Counted from the first letter of the stretch, positions 49,433-58,796 are shown. The stretch: DNA of 64,000 nucleotides from Winogradskyella sp. (GCA_002722255.1 PBLD01000003.1:259336-323335), one strand, 5' to 3'. Translations and numbers: made by a program. Notes: a model not told the origin generated them from the sequence alone.

Positions 49433-50707
49433 ATGCAAATAACACATATCCAGAAACGGGATTTTTCAACAAAACCATTTCAACTTAATAAAATTACAAA
49501 TGCAATTCTAAAGGCCATGACAGCACTAGAACATGGAAGTTTAGAAGATGCTGAGCGCATTTCTCAGAGTGTTTTAGATGTGTTATTAAAGCAAAAAGAA
49601 AAAGAGCCAAAGTATGTGCCAACAGTAGAAGAAATACAAGATGCTGTTGAGGATTCATTAATGAAAAATGAATTTTTTGATGTTGCTAAAGCATACATAC
49701 TTTATAGAGATGAACAAGCAAGAAAACGTAAGACAAACATCTTTGAAAAACGAATTAACCTTAAGCCATATGAATATCCCGATTTATATGAGTATGTGCC
49801 CGCAATAAGGCATTCGTATTGGATTCATACAGAGTTTAATTTTACAAGTGATATTCAGGACTTTAAAGCAGGATTGTCAGACGTAGAACGTAGTGCAATT
49901 AAAAACACTATGCTTGCTATCTCTCAAATAGAAGTAGCAGTAAAATCATTTTGGGGAGACATTTATCATAAAATGCCAAAACCAGAGATAGGGTCTGTTG
50001 GTGCAACATTTGCTGAGAGTGAAGTAAGACATCATGATGCATACTCACATCTATTAGAGATTTTAGGTCTTAACAAAGAATTTAAGGACTTAAAGAAAAA
50101 ACCTGTGATAATGCGTCGTGTTCAGTATTTAGAAACTGCATTAAAGAATTCTAAAAGTGAAGATAATAGAGCATATGCAGATGCAGTTTTATTATTCTCA
50201 TTATTTATAGAGCATGTATCTCTATTTTCTCAGTTCCTTATTATAATGGCATTCAATAAGCATAAGAATGTATTAAAAGGTGTTTCTAATGTAGTTGAAG
50301 CAACATCAAAAGAAGAGCAAATCCATGGTGATTTCGGAATAGATATTATTAAAATTATCAAAAACGAAAACCCAGAATGGTTTGATGAAGATTACAATGC
50401 AACTGTTCAGGATATGTGTAGAGAGGCCTTTGATGCAGAAAGTAAAATTGTAGACTGGATTTTTGAAAAAGGAGAAATAGACTTCTTACCAAAAGCAGTT
50501 GTAAATGAATTCCTTAAAGATAGATTTAATAGATCTTTAAATAGTATTGGAATAGATACAATATTTGATACAGACGAAAAATTATTAGCAGAGACTGAAT
50601 GGTTTGATGATGAAATAATAGGAACCAAACATGGTGATTTCTTCGTGAAGCGATCAATCAACTACAGCAAAAGAACCCAGAGTATAACCAGTGATGACCT
50701 TTTTTAA
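49433..50707 (+). CDS. nrdB: Class I ribonucleotide reductase beta subunit with N-terminal ATP-cone
   Basis: A 424-residue radical-generating subunit. Residues about 3-95 are an ATP-cone (VQKRDFSTKPFQLNKITNAI-like block, EIQDAVEDSLM, AYILYRDEQARKR), normally found on NrdA. The ferritin-like core keeps the metal ligands: Glu167 (probable), Glu197, His200, Glu260, Glu295 and His298. Tyr204 sits where E. coli Tyr122 carries the radical. The C-terminal tail ends TSDDLF. This domain order matches the experimentally studied NrdB of the flavobacterium Leeuwenhoekiella blandensis, where the cone in NrdB controls activity. It is 2 bases upstream of nrdA. Confidence 0.94.
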   Translation: MQITHIQKRDFSTKPFQLNKITNAILKAMTALEHGSLEDAERISQSVLDVLLKQKEKEPKYVPTVEEIQDAVEDSLMKNEFFDVAKAYILYRDEQARKRKTNIFEKRINLKPYEYPDLYEYVPAIRHSYWIHTEFNFTSDIQDFKAGLSDVERSAIKNTMLAISQIEVAVKSFWGDIYHKMPKPEIGSVGATFAESEVRHHDAYSHLLEILGLNKEFKDLKKKPVIMRRVQYLETALKNSKSEDNRAYADAVLLFSLFIEHVSLFSQFLIIMAFNKHKNVLKGVSNVVEATSKEEQIHGDFGIDIIKIIKNENPEWFDEDYNATVQDMCREAFDAESKIVDWIFEKGEIDFLPKAVVNEFLKDRFNRSLNSIGIDTIFDTDEKLLAETEWFDDEIIGTKHGDFFVKRSINYSKRTQSITSDDLF

Positions 50708-50709
50708 AA

Positions 50710-52497
50710 ATGATAGAACAAAACCAGATTAATAGCGCGAACAGTACAGAAAGTAAAGTAGAAAACGAATTAATAAACGCAAGAAAAAAATCGTTACAAC
50801 AACTAAAAACCAAAACAGATGGTGACTTTAGTTGGTTAACAGATCATAGTCGTAAATTTTTAGCATCTGGCTACCTTACTGAAGGTGTGTCTGCAGAAGA
50901 GCGCATTAAAGAAATTGCAGACAGAGCAGAACAAATTTTAGGAATTCCTGGTTATGCAGATAAGTTTTTTAACTACATGTCTCTAGGCTACTTTTCCTTG
51001 TCATCACCAGTATGGTCTAACTTTGGGAAAGAAAGAGGTCTTCCTATATCTTGTTTTGGCTCGCATGTAGATGATGATATGGGTAATATTTTATATACCC
51101 AATCAGAAGTAGGTATGATGTCAAAACTTGGCGGAGGTACTTCTGGTTACTTTGGTAAAATAAGACATCGTGGTGCTGCTGTAAAAAATAATGGTCAGGC
51201 TTCTGGTGCTGTACATATTATGCAGTTGTTTGAGTCTATGGTCGATGTTGTAAGTCAAGGGTCTGTGCGTCGTGGACGTTTTTCACCATACTTGCCAATA
51301 GATCATCCAGACATTATGGAGTTCTTAGAAATAGGTACTGAAGGAAATCCAATCCAAGAGCTAACACATGGTGTTACAGTTACTAACGATTGGATGCAAG
51401 AAATGATTGATGGTGATGTAGAAAAACGTACGGTTTGGGCAAAAGTATTACAGAGAAGAGGTGAAATGGGTTACCCTTACATCTTCTTTACAGATAATGC
51501 TAATAATGGTGCTGCAGACGTCTATCAAGACAAAAAGATGCCAATCTATGCGAGTAACCTGTGTACAGAAATTATGTTGCCATCTAATGATGACTGGTCT
51601 TTTGTATGCTGTTTATCTTCACTAAATGTATTGCATTACGAAGATTGGAAAGATACAGATGCTGTAGAGACTATGATCTATTTCTTAGATGCAATAATCA
51701 CTGAATTTACAGAGAAATTAGAGCGTTATAAGAATTCTCCAAACAAAGACGATCAGCAAACATTCCTATTTATGGAGCGTGCTTATAACTTTGCAAAAGA
51801 TAACAGAGCATTAGGTTTAGGTGTTTTAGGGTGGCATTCTTTACTTCAGTCTAAGATGTTAGCATTTAACAGTCAGGAGGCATTTAATTTGAATAGTGAG
51901 ATATTTAAAGTTATAAAGGAGAAATCTTACAAGGCATCTGAAGAATTAGCTGCTCAGTTTGGAGAACCAGCAGTTTTAAAAGGCTATGGTAGAAGAAATA
52001 CAACCTTAAATGCTGTTGCGCCAACAACATCTTCTGCGTTTATTTTAGGACAAGTATCTCAAGGTATTGAGCCAATCTGGTCTAACATCTATGTAAAAGA
52101 TATTGCAAAGATTAAGACAACGATTAAGAACCCATATTTAGAAGCATTTTTAGAGTCTAAAGGTCAAAACACGACTGAAGTATGGAGAAGTATTAGAGAT
52201 TTCGATGGTTCTGTACAGCATTTAGATTTTATGACTGAGGAAGAAAAAGATGTCTTTAAAACTTATTCTGAAATCGATCAAATGGATATTATCTATCAAG
52301 CAGCTAATAGACAAAACCATATTGATCAAGGACAGTCAGTTAATATAATTATACATCCAGATATGTCTGTGAAGGAGATTAACAAAATCCACGTTACAGC
52401 ATGGAAATTAGGTTTAAAGTCACTATACTATCAACATAGTATGAATGCTGCTCAGAAGTTTAAGCAAAAGAAAGAATGTGCAAGCTGTGAAGCTTAA
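50710..52497 (+). CDS. nrdA: Class I ribonucleotide reductase alpha subunit, short form without ATP-cone
   Basis: A 595-residue catalytic subunit that reduces ribonucleotides. The first residues (to about 50) lead directly into the ten-stranded barrel; no ATP-cone. Active-site cysteines lie in LPISCFGSHV and ASNLCTEIMLPS (thiyl radical site), and the C-terminal redox pair is CASC in KKECASCEA. NNGQASGAVHIMQLFESMVDVVSQG and PTTSSAFILGQVSQGIEPIW are typical class I stretches. It is encoded with nrdB and depends on the cone located there for control. Confidence 0.95.
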   Translation: MIEQNQINSANSTESKVENELINARKKSLQQLKTKTDGDFSWLTDHSRKFLASGYLTEGVSAEERIKEIADRAEQILGIPGYADKFFNYMSLGYFSLSSPVWSNFGKERGLPISCFGSHVDDDMGNILYTQSEVGMMSKLGGGTSGYFGKIRHRGAAVKNNGQASGAVHIMQLFESMVDVVSQGSVRRGRFSPYLPIDHPDIMEFLEIGTEGNPIQELTHGVTVTNDWMQEMIDGDVEKRTVWAKVLQRRGEMGYPYIFFTDNANNGAADVYQDKKMPIYASNLCTEIMLPSNDDWSFVCCLSSLNVLHYEDWKDTDAVETMIYFLDAIITEFTEKLERYKNSPNKDDQQTFLFMERAYNFAKDNRALGLGVLGWHSLLQSKMLAFNSQEAFNLNSEIFKVIKEKSYKASEELAAQFGEPAVLKGYGRRNTTLNAVAPTTSSAFILGQVSQGIEPIWSNIYVKDIAKIKTTIKNPYLEAFLESKGQNTTEVWRSIRDFDGSVQHLDFMTEEEKDVFKTYSEIDQMDIIYQAANRQNHIDQGQSVNIIIHPDMSVKEINKIHVTAWKLGLKSLYYQHSMNAAQKFKQKKECASCEA

Positions 52498-52520
52498 ATT
52501 CTAAAGTATATAGTATAAAA

Positions 52521-52549
52521 AAACCCGATTGAAAAATCGGGTTTTTTTT
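52521..52549 (+). terminator. Bidirectional terminator between nrdA and the carboxylase operon
   Basis: AAACCCGATT (52521-52530), loop GAAA, AATCGGGTTT (52535-52544): a perfect 10-bp stem with A-tract before and T-tract after (to 52549). It can stop both the nrdBA transcript and the minus-strand carboxylase operon, which ends at 52567. Confidence 0.9.
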
Positions 52550-52566
52550 ATTAATGTAAGTAAAAA

Positions 52567-54108
52567 TTATAATGGAATGTTACCATGCTTACGTTTAGGC
52601 TTATTAACTTCTTTATTCTCAAGCATACTAAATGCTTTTATTAGTTTTCTTCGTGTATTTTGTGGTAAAATAACTTCATCAATGTAACCACGTTCTGCCG
52701 CACTATAAGGGTTAGCAAAAAGTTCTGCGTATTCAGCTTCTTTTTCTTTCCATTTCGCTTCAGGATCTTCTGCAGCAGAAATTTCACGTTTAAAAATAAT
52801 TTCAGCAGCACCTTTGGCTCCCATTACGGCAATTTCAGCATTTGGCCAAGCAAAGTTCATATCCGCACCTATGTGTTTAGAGTTCATTACATCATAGGCT
52901 CCTCCATACGCTTTACGTGTAATTACAGTAACTCTTGGTACAGTAGCTTCACTAAATGCATATAATAACTTGGCACCATGTACAATGATGCCATTCCATT
53001 CTTGATCCGTTCCAGGTAAGAAACCAGGTACATCTTCTAATACTAACAATGGAATATTGAAAGCATCACAAAAACGCACAAATCTAGCGGCTTTTTTAGA
53101 ACTTTTTACACCTAAAACACCTGCTAAAAACATCGGCTGATTGGCAACAATACCAATTGATTTTCCACCAAGTCTTGCAAAACCAACTATAATGTTTTCA
53201 GCATAATCTTTATGAATCTCATAGAATGAATTTTCATCAATAATACCTTCTATAACACTGTGCATATCGTAAGGTTTATTAGGATTATCAGGAACTATAT
53301 CAGAAAGACTTTCTCTAATTTCTTCTTTAAGTTCAAACTCTAAATCTTCTGGTTTTTCTCTGTTACTTTGTGGTAGATAACTTAATAGTTTTTTGATATC
53401 CTCAAGACATTCGACATCATTTGCAGAAGTTTTGTGGGCAACTCCAGATTTGGTAGAATGTACACTTGCACCACCAAGTTCTTCACTTGTTACTTCTTCG
53501 TTGGTTACAGTTTTTACAACATTTGGACCAGTTACAAACATGTAGCTTGTATCTTGAACCATAATAGTGAAATCGGTCATGGCAGGTGAGTATACAGCAC
53601 CACCAGCACAAGGTCCCATTATAGCGGAAATCTGAGGAATAACACCTGATGCTTGAACATTTCTGTAAAAAATGTCAGCATAACCTCCTAGAGAGCGTAC
53701 ACCTTCTTGGATACGTGCTCCACCAGAATCGTTAAGACCTATAATTGGTGCACCAACGTTAACAGCCATGTCCATGATTTTGCAGATTTTTTCGGCATGT
53801 GTTTCAGATAGAGAACCACCAAAAACCGTGAAATCTTGCGCGAAAACATAAACTAAACGTCCATCTACAGTACCATAACCTGTTACTACACCATCTCCAT
53901 AGAATTTTTGGTTTTCCATACCAAAGTCTTTAGTTCTATGTGTTACCAAAGCGCCAATTTCTTCAAAAGAACCTTCATCTAATAGGTAGAGAATACGCTC
54001 TCTTGCTGTTAATTTTTTCTTTTGGTGTTGTTTATCTATTCGTTTTTGACCTCCACCTAATTTAGATAAGGCCATTTTTTCATTTAGTGTTTTTATTTTA
54101 GAACTCAT
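52567..54108 (-). CDS. Acyl-CoA carboxylase beta subunit (carboxyltransferase, PccB type)
   Basis: A 513-residue crotonase-fold carboxyltransferase. The N-terminal half has [20 protein letters not shown] and [16 protein letters not shown] (acyl-CoA oxyanion region); the C-terminal half contains [28 protein letters not shown] and [29 protein letters not shown]. These are hallmarks of the PccB/MmdA family. It transfers CO2 from biotin to propionyl- or acetyl-CoA. It is the last gene of a three-gene operon with biotin carboxylase and biotin carrier subunits. Confidence 0.92.
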   Translation of the reverse strand: MSSKIKTLNEKMALSKLGGGQKRIDKQHQKKKLTARERILYLLDEGSFEEIGALVTHRTKDFGMENQKFYGDGVVTGYGTVDGRLVYVFAQDFTVFGGSLSETHAEKICKIMDMAVNVGAPIIGLNDSGGARIQEGVRSLGGYADIFYRNVQASGVIPQISAIMGPCAGGAVYSPAMTDFTIMVQDTSYMFVTGPNVVKTVTNEEVTSEELGGASVHSTKSGVAHKTSANDVECLEDIKKLLSYLPQSNREKPEDLEFELKEEIRESLSDIVPDNPNKPYDMHSVIEGIIDENSFYEIHKDYAENIIVGFARLGGKSIGIVANQPMFLAGVLGVKSSKKAARFVRFCDAFNIPLLVLEDVPGFLPGTDQEWNGIIVHGAKLLYAFSEATVPRVTVITRKAYGGAYDVMNSKHIGADMNFAWPNAEIAVMGAKGAAEIIFKREISAAEDPEAKWKEKEAEYAELFANPYSAAERGYIDEVILPQNTRRKLIKAFSMLENKEVNKPKRKHGNIPL

Positions 54109-54114
54109 AGTATC

Positions 54115-55554
54115 TTAATTAGGTAGTCTTAGTAATTTTTGGTCTGCTAAATATTGCTTCAAGGCTAATTTGGCAGCAATTTCTGCTTCAGCCTTATGCT
54201 GCTCTTCTAAAAGGCTAGGTGAGTAGTACTTCTTCACAAAATGAGTGTCGAAGTTTCCACTTCTAAACGCATCGTGCTCACAAACAAAACGACCAAAAGG
54301 TAATGTAGTTTGTACGCCTTTAACGTGATAGTTATCAATTGCTTTTATCATAAGCTCAATAGCTTCTGCACGTGTTTTGCCATAAGTGATAAGTTTAGAT
54401 AGCATTGGATCATAATAGATTGGTACGTCCATACCTTCTTCGAAACCATTATCTACACGAATATTTTCACCAACAGGTAATTGATAAACTTCCAAATTAC
54501 CAACGCTTGGTAAGAAATCATTCATAGGATCTTCGGCATACACACGAAGCTCTAAGGCATGACCATTAATTTTTAGGTCTTCTTGTTTAATGTCTAAAAC
54601 TTCACCACGAGCTACTTTAATCTGAAGCTCGACTAAATCTACACCAGCAATCCACTCTGATACAGGATGCTCTACCTGTAGTCTCGTGTTCATTTCTAAG
54701 AAATAGAAATTATGGTCGGCATCCATTAAAAATTCAACTGTACCAGCACCAACATAATCACAAGAACGTGCTACGTTTATAGCTGCTTGTCCCATTTTTT
54801 CTCTTAATTCTGGAGTTAATATGGCAGAAGGCGCTTCTTCAACTACCTTTTGATGACGACGTTGTACAGAACACTCGCGTTCAAAGAAATGAACAATATT
54901 ACCATGTGTATCTGCCATCACCTGGATTTCGATGTGTCTTGGTGAGGTTACATATTTTTCAACAAAAACAGAACCATCACCAAATGCAGAAGTAGCCTCA
55001 CTAATGGCACGTTTCATCTGGCTTTCAACATCTTTTTCGTTTTCAACAATACGCATTCCTTTTCCACCACCACCTGCAGCTGCTTTAATAAGAATAGGTA
55101 AGCCAATTCGTTTCGCGATTTCAACAGCTTCTTTTGGGTCGGTAACGGCATGATCTACACCAGGTACCATTGGAATATCGTAATCTTTAACAGCATCTTT
55201 AGCTGCTAATTTATCTCCCATCATTTTTATGGCTTTAGAACGTGGACCAATAAAAATAACATCATTTTTTTCGCATAACTCAGCAAAATCTGCATTTTCA
55301 CTTAAGAAACCGTAACCAGGATGAATACCATCGACATTTAAAGATTTTGCAACTTCAATAATTTTATCTCCTTTAAGGTAAGATTGATTAGATGGTGCAG
55401 GACCAATGCAAACAGCTTCGTCTGCAAATTTTACATGAGGTGCATTTCTATCGGCTTCAGAAAATACAGCGACAGTTTTTATTCCCATTTTTTTTGCAGT
55501 TCGCATCACACGAATTGCAATTTCGCCACGATTGGCAACTAATATTTTTTTCAT
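54115..55554 (-). CDS. accC: Biotin carboxylase subunit of acyl-CoA carboxylase
   Basis: A 479-residue ATP-grasp enzyme starting MKKILVANRGEIAIRVMRTAK. Nucleotide loop GGGGKGMRI, EKYVTSPRHIEIQVMAD, ERECSVQRRHQKVVEEAPS, and EMNTRLQVEHPVSEW are all intact; it carboxylates the biotin of the carrier protein. A frame extends upstream to 55632, but that part is read through a repeat element (55571-55656) and is not coding. Six bases separate it from the carboxyltransferase gene downstream. Confidence 0.93.
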   Translation of the reverse strand: MKKILVANRGEIAIRVMRTAKKMGIKTVAVFSEADRNAPHVKFADEAVCIGPAPSNQSYLKGDKIIEVAKSLNVDGIHPGYGFLSENADFAELCEKNDVIFIGPRSKAIKMMGDKLAAKDAVKDYDIPMVPGVDHAVTDPKEAVEIAKRIGLPILIKAAAGGGGKGMRIVENEKDVESQMKRAISEATSAFGDGSVFVEKYVTSPRHIEIQVMADTHGNIVHFFERECSVQRRHQKVVEEAPSAILTPELREKMGQAAINVARSCDYVGAGTVEFLMDADHNFYFLEMNTRLQVEHPVSEWIAGVDLVELQIKVARGEVLDIKQEDLKINGHALELRVYAEDPMNDFLPSVGNLEVYQLPVGENIRVDNGFEEGMDVPIYYDPMLSKLITYGKTRAEAIELMIKAIDNYHVKGVQTTLPFGRFVCEHDAFRSGNFDTHFVKKYYSPSLLEEQHKAEAEIAAKLALKQYLADQKLLRLPN

Positions 55555-55570
55555 ATGAGTTTCTTTTGGC

Positions 55571-55656
55571 GTCACTTCGAGTGATTTTTGATAAAAAATC
55601 TTACCGAGAAGTTCTCGATACATTTTGTTCATACTTCACAAAACACTCGAACTGAC
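55571..55656. repeat. MITE-like palindromic element between accC and the biotin carrier gene
   Basis: GTCACTTCGAGTG (55571-55583) and CACTCGAACTGAC (55644-55656) are inverted repeats matching at 12 of 13 bases and bound an 86-bp unit. Inside lies the palindrome CGAGAAgTTCTCG. It occupies most of the 110-base spacer in the operon, on top of any leader of accC. A related sequence stands at 32666. Confidence 0.65.
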
Positions 55657-55664
55657 TCATCATT

Positions 55665-56141
55665 TTATTCGAATTCGATTAAAAGTGCATTTTTTTCAAC
55701 AGTATTTCCCTGACTGACTTTGATAGATTTTATAACTCCATCGCGAGGTGAGTTGATAACGTTTTCCATTTTCATGGCTTCAAGAATTAATAACGGATCA
55801 TTCTCTTTAACTTCTTGAGCTTCTGTTACATTAATCTCTAAGATTAATCCAGGCATAGGTGCTTTAATATCGTTTACTTTTTTAGAAGCACCAATTTCAA
55901 AGCCTAGAGCAACTATTTGCTGATCTAATGCATCGTTTAGTGCAACATCATAAGTGTTGTTATTAACTTTAACACTGTATGTTTTTTTGTTGAAATCTGA
56001 GCTAACAATGTTAGCTTTAATTGAACTGTTGTTTTGAAGAATATGATACTTATTTGTTGAGGTTTCAACAGCATCAAGTTGGTCTACTGCTTCTTCGGTT
56101 ACATCAAACTCATAAGAAGCATTAACTTTTGCTTTATACAT
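55665..56141 (-). CDS. Biotin carboxyl carrier subunit of acyl-CoA carboxylase
   Basis: A 158-residue protein with a C-terminal biotinyl domain (about 85-158). The biotin attachment motif EAMKMENV has Lys124 in the normal place and IKAPMPGLILEINV precedes it. The N-terminal half (residues 1-85) resembles the linker domain seen in Bacteroidota methylmalonyl/propionyl-CoA carboxylase carriers. First gene of the three-gene operon. Confidence 0.9.
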   Translation of the reverse strand: MYKAKVNASYEFDVTEEAVDQLDAVETSTNKYHILQNNSSIKANIVSSDFNKKTYSVKVNNNTYDVALNDALDQQIVALGFEIGASKKVNDIKAPMPGLILEINVTEAQEVKENDPLLILEAMKMENVINSPRDGVIKSIKVSQGNTVEKNALLIEFE

Positions 56142-56267
56142 ATGTAGAGGTTTATTAAACTTTTGCTAAGTTATATTTTAATGGACTTCTAAAATATGAA
56201 ATAAATCATGTTTACAGAAAGACTTTAAGAGATTATAACATTTTAATGACAGTGTAAATTGTGTTTT

Positions 56268-56945
56268 CTAATCGGTTTTAAATGTTGAGTTATCTTGATG
56301 TCTGCGAATCGCTTTTCTTGATAAAATAACACCAATAATTAAGGACACAAAGGCACCAATTGAGATACCAGGAATAAATCGTATAAACAGGAAGAAGTCA
56401 TAAGCGCCATGAAACAATACTGCTAAAAATAAACCAGCCATATTGAGTTTTATTCTATTGTTTGAAAATTTTGCCAATCCCATAAAATAACCCATTAAAA
56501 CTCCAAAGGTTGCATGTGCTGGTACAGCAGTAAAAGCTCTTAAGATTGCAGTTTCGTAACCACCTTGTAAAACATACATGATGTTCTCTGTACAAGCAAA
56601 ACCCATTGATACCATCACTGCATATATAATACCATCATAGGGCTCATTAAATGCTTTTTTTGGTTGGGCAAAATACTTTACAATAACATATTTACTAAAT
56701 TCCTCAGAAAGGGCTACAACCACAAAAGCCTGAATAAATTGTTGCCAAACGCTATATTCATCCGTAATAGGAATAAAGCGTCCTGTAAAAATATAAAGGA
56801 TAGTTACAATAATAATGCTAACTATTGCACCAAAAAGAAAATTAGCAATTAAAAGCCCAACTGGTTCTTTTTCATATTTATCATGAAAATAAATGTAAAT
56901 GATTATCGTAAATATTGGTGCAACAGCACATAGAATTAAATTCAT
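56268..56945 (-). CDS. PrsW family intramembrane metalloprotease
   Basis: A 225-residue membrane protein with about seven helices. The three PrsW motifs are intact: EEFSKYVIVKYF (EExxK), ENIMYVLQGG, and the histidine motifs AHATFGVLMGYFMG and FHGAYDFFLFI. PrsW in Bacillus starts cleavage of an anti-sigma factor; no target is evident here. The start ATG overlaps the stop of the Nudix gene upstream as ATGA, so both are coupled. Confidence 0.87.
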   Translation of the reverse strand: MNLILCAVAPIFTIIIYIYFHDKYEKEPVGLLIANFLFGAIVSIIIVTILYIFTGRFIPITDEYSVWQQFIQAFVVVALSEEFSKYVIVKYFAQPKKAFNEPYDGIIYAVMVSMGFACTENIMYVLQGGYETAILRAFTAVPAHATFGVLMGYFMGLAKFSNNRIKLNMAGLFLAVLFHGAYDFFLFIRFIPGISIGAFVSLIIGVILSRKAIRRHQDNSTFKTD

Positions 56946-57499
56946 AGTTCTAGTTGGGCTTTAATTGCATCTAAGATAAAACTATAATACGATTTGTTGG
57001 TTGGTATAAAGTGATTGTTTGTTTCACTTTGACTTAACAAAGTCTCAAACTCATCAAAAGTAACAAGTTTTAAAGCCTCAACCTCTTCTTCTTGTGGCTT
57101 CAAATCCGATAGATTTACTTTTAATTCTGCAATATAAACCTGATGAAATTCATTATCTTGAATAGTCCCGTTAGCATAAGAACTTTCATGAAGTTTTGTG
57201 CCTACTTTAATCAATTCTTCAGGCTTTAATGTCAGTCCGATTTCTTCTTTTGTTTCTCTTAGAGCAGCATCTGCAAAAGTTTCTCCAGCATCTATATGTC
57301 CCGCTGCTGAAACATCCCAAAGTAATGGATGAATTACCTTTTTATGGGAGCGTTGTTGTAATAAAATTTCATCATTTTTGGTGTATAGCCAGAGATGGAT
57401 TGTATTGTGGTACCAACCGTTTTTATGGGCTTCAGATTTAAGGGCAGTTTTACCGGTTGGTTCACCTGTTGCAGTAACTATGTCTATGTATTCGTCCAT
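56942..57499 (-). CDS. Nudix hydrolase (Idi-like NTP pyrophosphohydrolase)
   Basis: A 185-residue Nudix protein. The box G-x5-E-x7-RE-x2-EE-x-G is complete at residues 67-89 (GHIDAGETFADAALRETKEEIGL). The N-terminal half (EYIDIVTATGEPTGKT...HKNGWYHNTIHLWLY) matches the group annotated as isopentenyl-diphosphate isomerase-like or YfcD. The reaction may be hydrolysis of a nucleoside diphosphate derivative. An earlier in-frame ATG at 57526 lies in the terminator/repeat region, so the start is taken at 57499. Confidence 0.87.
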   Translation of the reverse strand: MDEYIDIVTATGEPTGKTALKSEAHKNGWYHNTIHLWLYTKNDEILLQQRSHKKVIHPLLWDVSAAGHIDAGETFADAALRETKEEIGLTLKPEELIKVGTKLHESSYANGTIQDNEFHQVYIAELKVNLSDLKPQEEEVEALKLVTFDEFETLLSQSETNNHFIPTNKSYYSFILDAIKAQLEL

Positions 57500-57506
57500 A
57501 TAAAAT

Positions 57507-57630
57507 AAAGACGGTCTGAAAAGCATTTTTTGTCAATCTGAACTTGTTTCAGATTCTGAAATACACTTCGACTGCGCTCAGTGGGACAATTCAGAATGAC
57601 AGTTTTCCTACTTCTCAGACCGTCTTTTTT
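57507..57630 (-). terminator. Terminator stem with a nested repeat after the M42 peptidase gene
   Basis: AAAGACGGTCTGA (57507-57519) and TCAGACCGTCTTT (57615-57627) are a perfect 13-bp inverted repeat followed (minus strand) by a T-rich tail. The loop is unusually large (95 bases) because it contains a second palindromic unit at 57532-57600. The outer stem most likely ends the transcript of the minus-strand peptidase gene at 57633. Confidence 0.6.
57532..57600. repeat. Short palindromic repeat nested in the terminator
   Basis: GTCAATCTGAA (57532-57542) and TTCAGAATGAC (57590-57600) are inverted ends with one mismatch; the interior contains ACTTCGACTGCGCTCAGTG, a stretch I associate from memory with intergenic repeats of Flavobacteriaceae. 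Unit length is 69 bp. It is framed by 12 and 14 bases of loop, exactly inside the terminator stem. Confidence 0.65.
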
Positions 57631-57632
57631 AA

Positions 57633-58721
57633 TTATTTAAAATAGCTAAACGTTTCTCCGTCTTTAATTTTTAGAAGCGTTTCATAAATGAGTTTTATGA
57701 CGTTTTCAACATCATCTTTATGAACCATCTCCACCGTTGTATGCATGTAACGCAATGGTAAAGAGATTAGGGCAGAAGCTACACCACCATTACTGTATGC
57801 AAAGGCATCAGTATCTGTACCTGTAGCTCTCGATAATGCAGCACGCTGAAAAGGTATTTTCTTTTCTTCAGCAGTATCTGTAATTAAGTCTCTTAACTTT
57901 TGTTGCACAGCAGGAGCATAAGCAACCACAGGACCATCACCAATTTTTGCTAAACCTTGCTTCTTAGGGTCTATCATTGGTGTTGTGGTATCGTGAGTTA
58001 CGTCAGTAACAATAGCTACATTTGGTTTAATAGTTTGAGTAATCATTTCCGCACCACGTAAGCCAATTTCTTCTTGTACAGAGTTGGTTATGTAAAGTCC
58101 AAAAGGTAATTTCTTTTTGTTTTCGTGTAGTAAACGTGCCACTTCAGCAATCATAAAACCACCCATTCTATTATCTAGTGCTCTACAAACAAATTTGTCT
58201 TTGTTAAGAATATGAAATTCATCAGGATATGTAATAACACAACCTACATGAACTCCCATTTTTTCAACTTCATCTTTGTCTTTTGCGCCAATATCTATGC
58301 AAATGTTATCTGGTTTTGGTGGTTCTTCTTTAGATTTATTACGAGTATGTATGGCAGGCCAACCAAACACACCTTTTACAATACCCTTTTTGGTATGGAT
58401 GTTTACAACTTTACTTGGTGCAATCTGGTGGTCGCTACCTCCATTTCTTATCACGTACAATAAACCGTTGTCTGAGATGTAATTAACATACCAAGAGATT
58501 TCATCAGCATGTCCTTCTATTACAACTTTGTATTTTGCCTTAGGATTTATAACTGCTACAGCAGTTCCGTAAGTATCTGTTATAAATTCATCTACATACG
58601 GTTTTAGATAATCCATCCATATTTTTTGCCCATCCCATTCGTAACCTGTAGGTGAGGCATTATTTAAATATTTTTCTAAAAAGTCCATCGACTTTTTGTT
58701 GAGTAATTGCTTTTTAGCCAT
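57633..58721 (-). CDS. M42 family metallopeptidase (aminopeptidase/FrvX-like)
   Basis: A 362-residue dinuclear metallopeptidase. First metal site EGHADEISW (His71, Asp73), bridging Asp in CRALDNRMGG, catalytic and ligand Glu pair in NSVQEEIGLRGA, Asp in TDVTHDTTTP and late His in LRYMHTTVEMVH. All ligands are present. M42 peptidases form large tetrahedral oligomers in the cytoplasm and remove N-terminal residues from oligopeptides. Its transcript probably ends in the unusual terminator just downstream. Confidence 0.92.
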   Translation of the reverse strand: MAKKQLLNKKSMDFLEKYLNNASPTGYEWDGQKIWMDYLKPYVDEFITDTYGTAVAVINPKAKYKVVIEGHADEISWYVNYISDNGLLYVIRNGGSDHQIAPSKVVNIHTKKGIVKGVFGWPAIHTRNKSKEEPPKPDNICIDIGAKDKDEVEKMGVHVGCVITYPDEFHILNKDKFVCRALDNRMGGFMIAEVARLLHENKKKLPFGLYITNSVQEEIGLRGAEMITQTIKPNVAIVTDVTHDTTTPMIDPKKQGLAKIGDGPVVAYAPAVQQKLRDLITDTAEEKKIPFQRAALSRATGTDTDAFAYSNGGVASALISLPLRYMHTTVEMVHKDDVENVIKLIYETLLKIKDGETFSYFK

Positions 58722-58788
58722 TGGTAAAAATTTTCCTTAAAAATAATAATATTAATACGATTTTAGGGTTAAAGGAAGTAATAATTGT

Positions 58789-58796
58789 TAATTTTG
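58789..58796 (+). promoter_or_regulatory. -7 element of the DUF4294 gene
   Basis: TAATTTTG matches TAnnTTTG and is 49 bases before the ATG at 58846. No TTG is seen at the -33 position, so the match may be partial. Confidence 0.4.

Noticed and set aside
55555..55632. 26-residue extension of AccC
   Set aside because: It is encoded by the palindromic repeat; the ATG at 55554 gives the canonical biotin carboxylase start.
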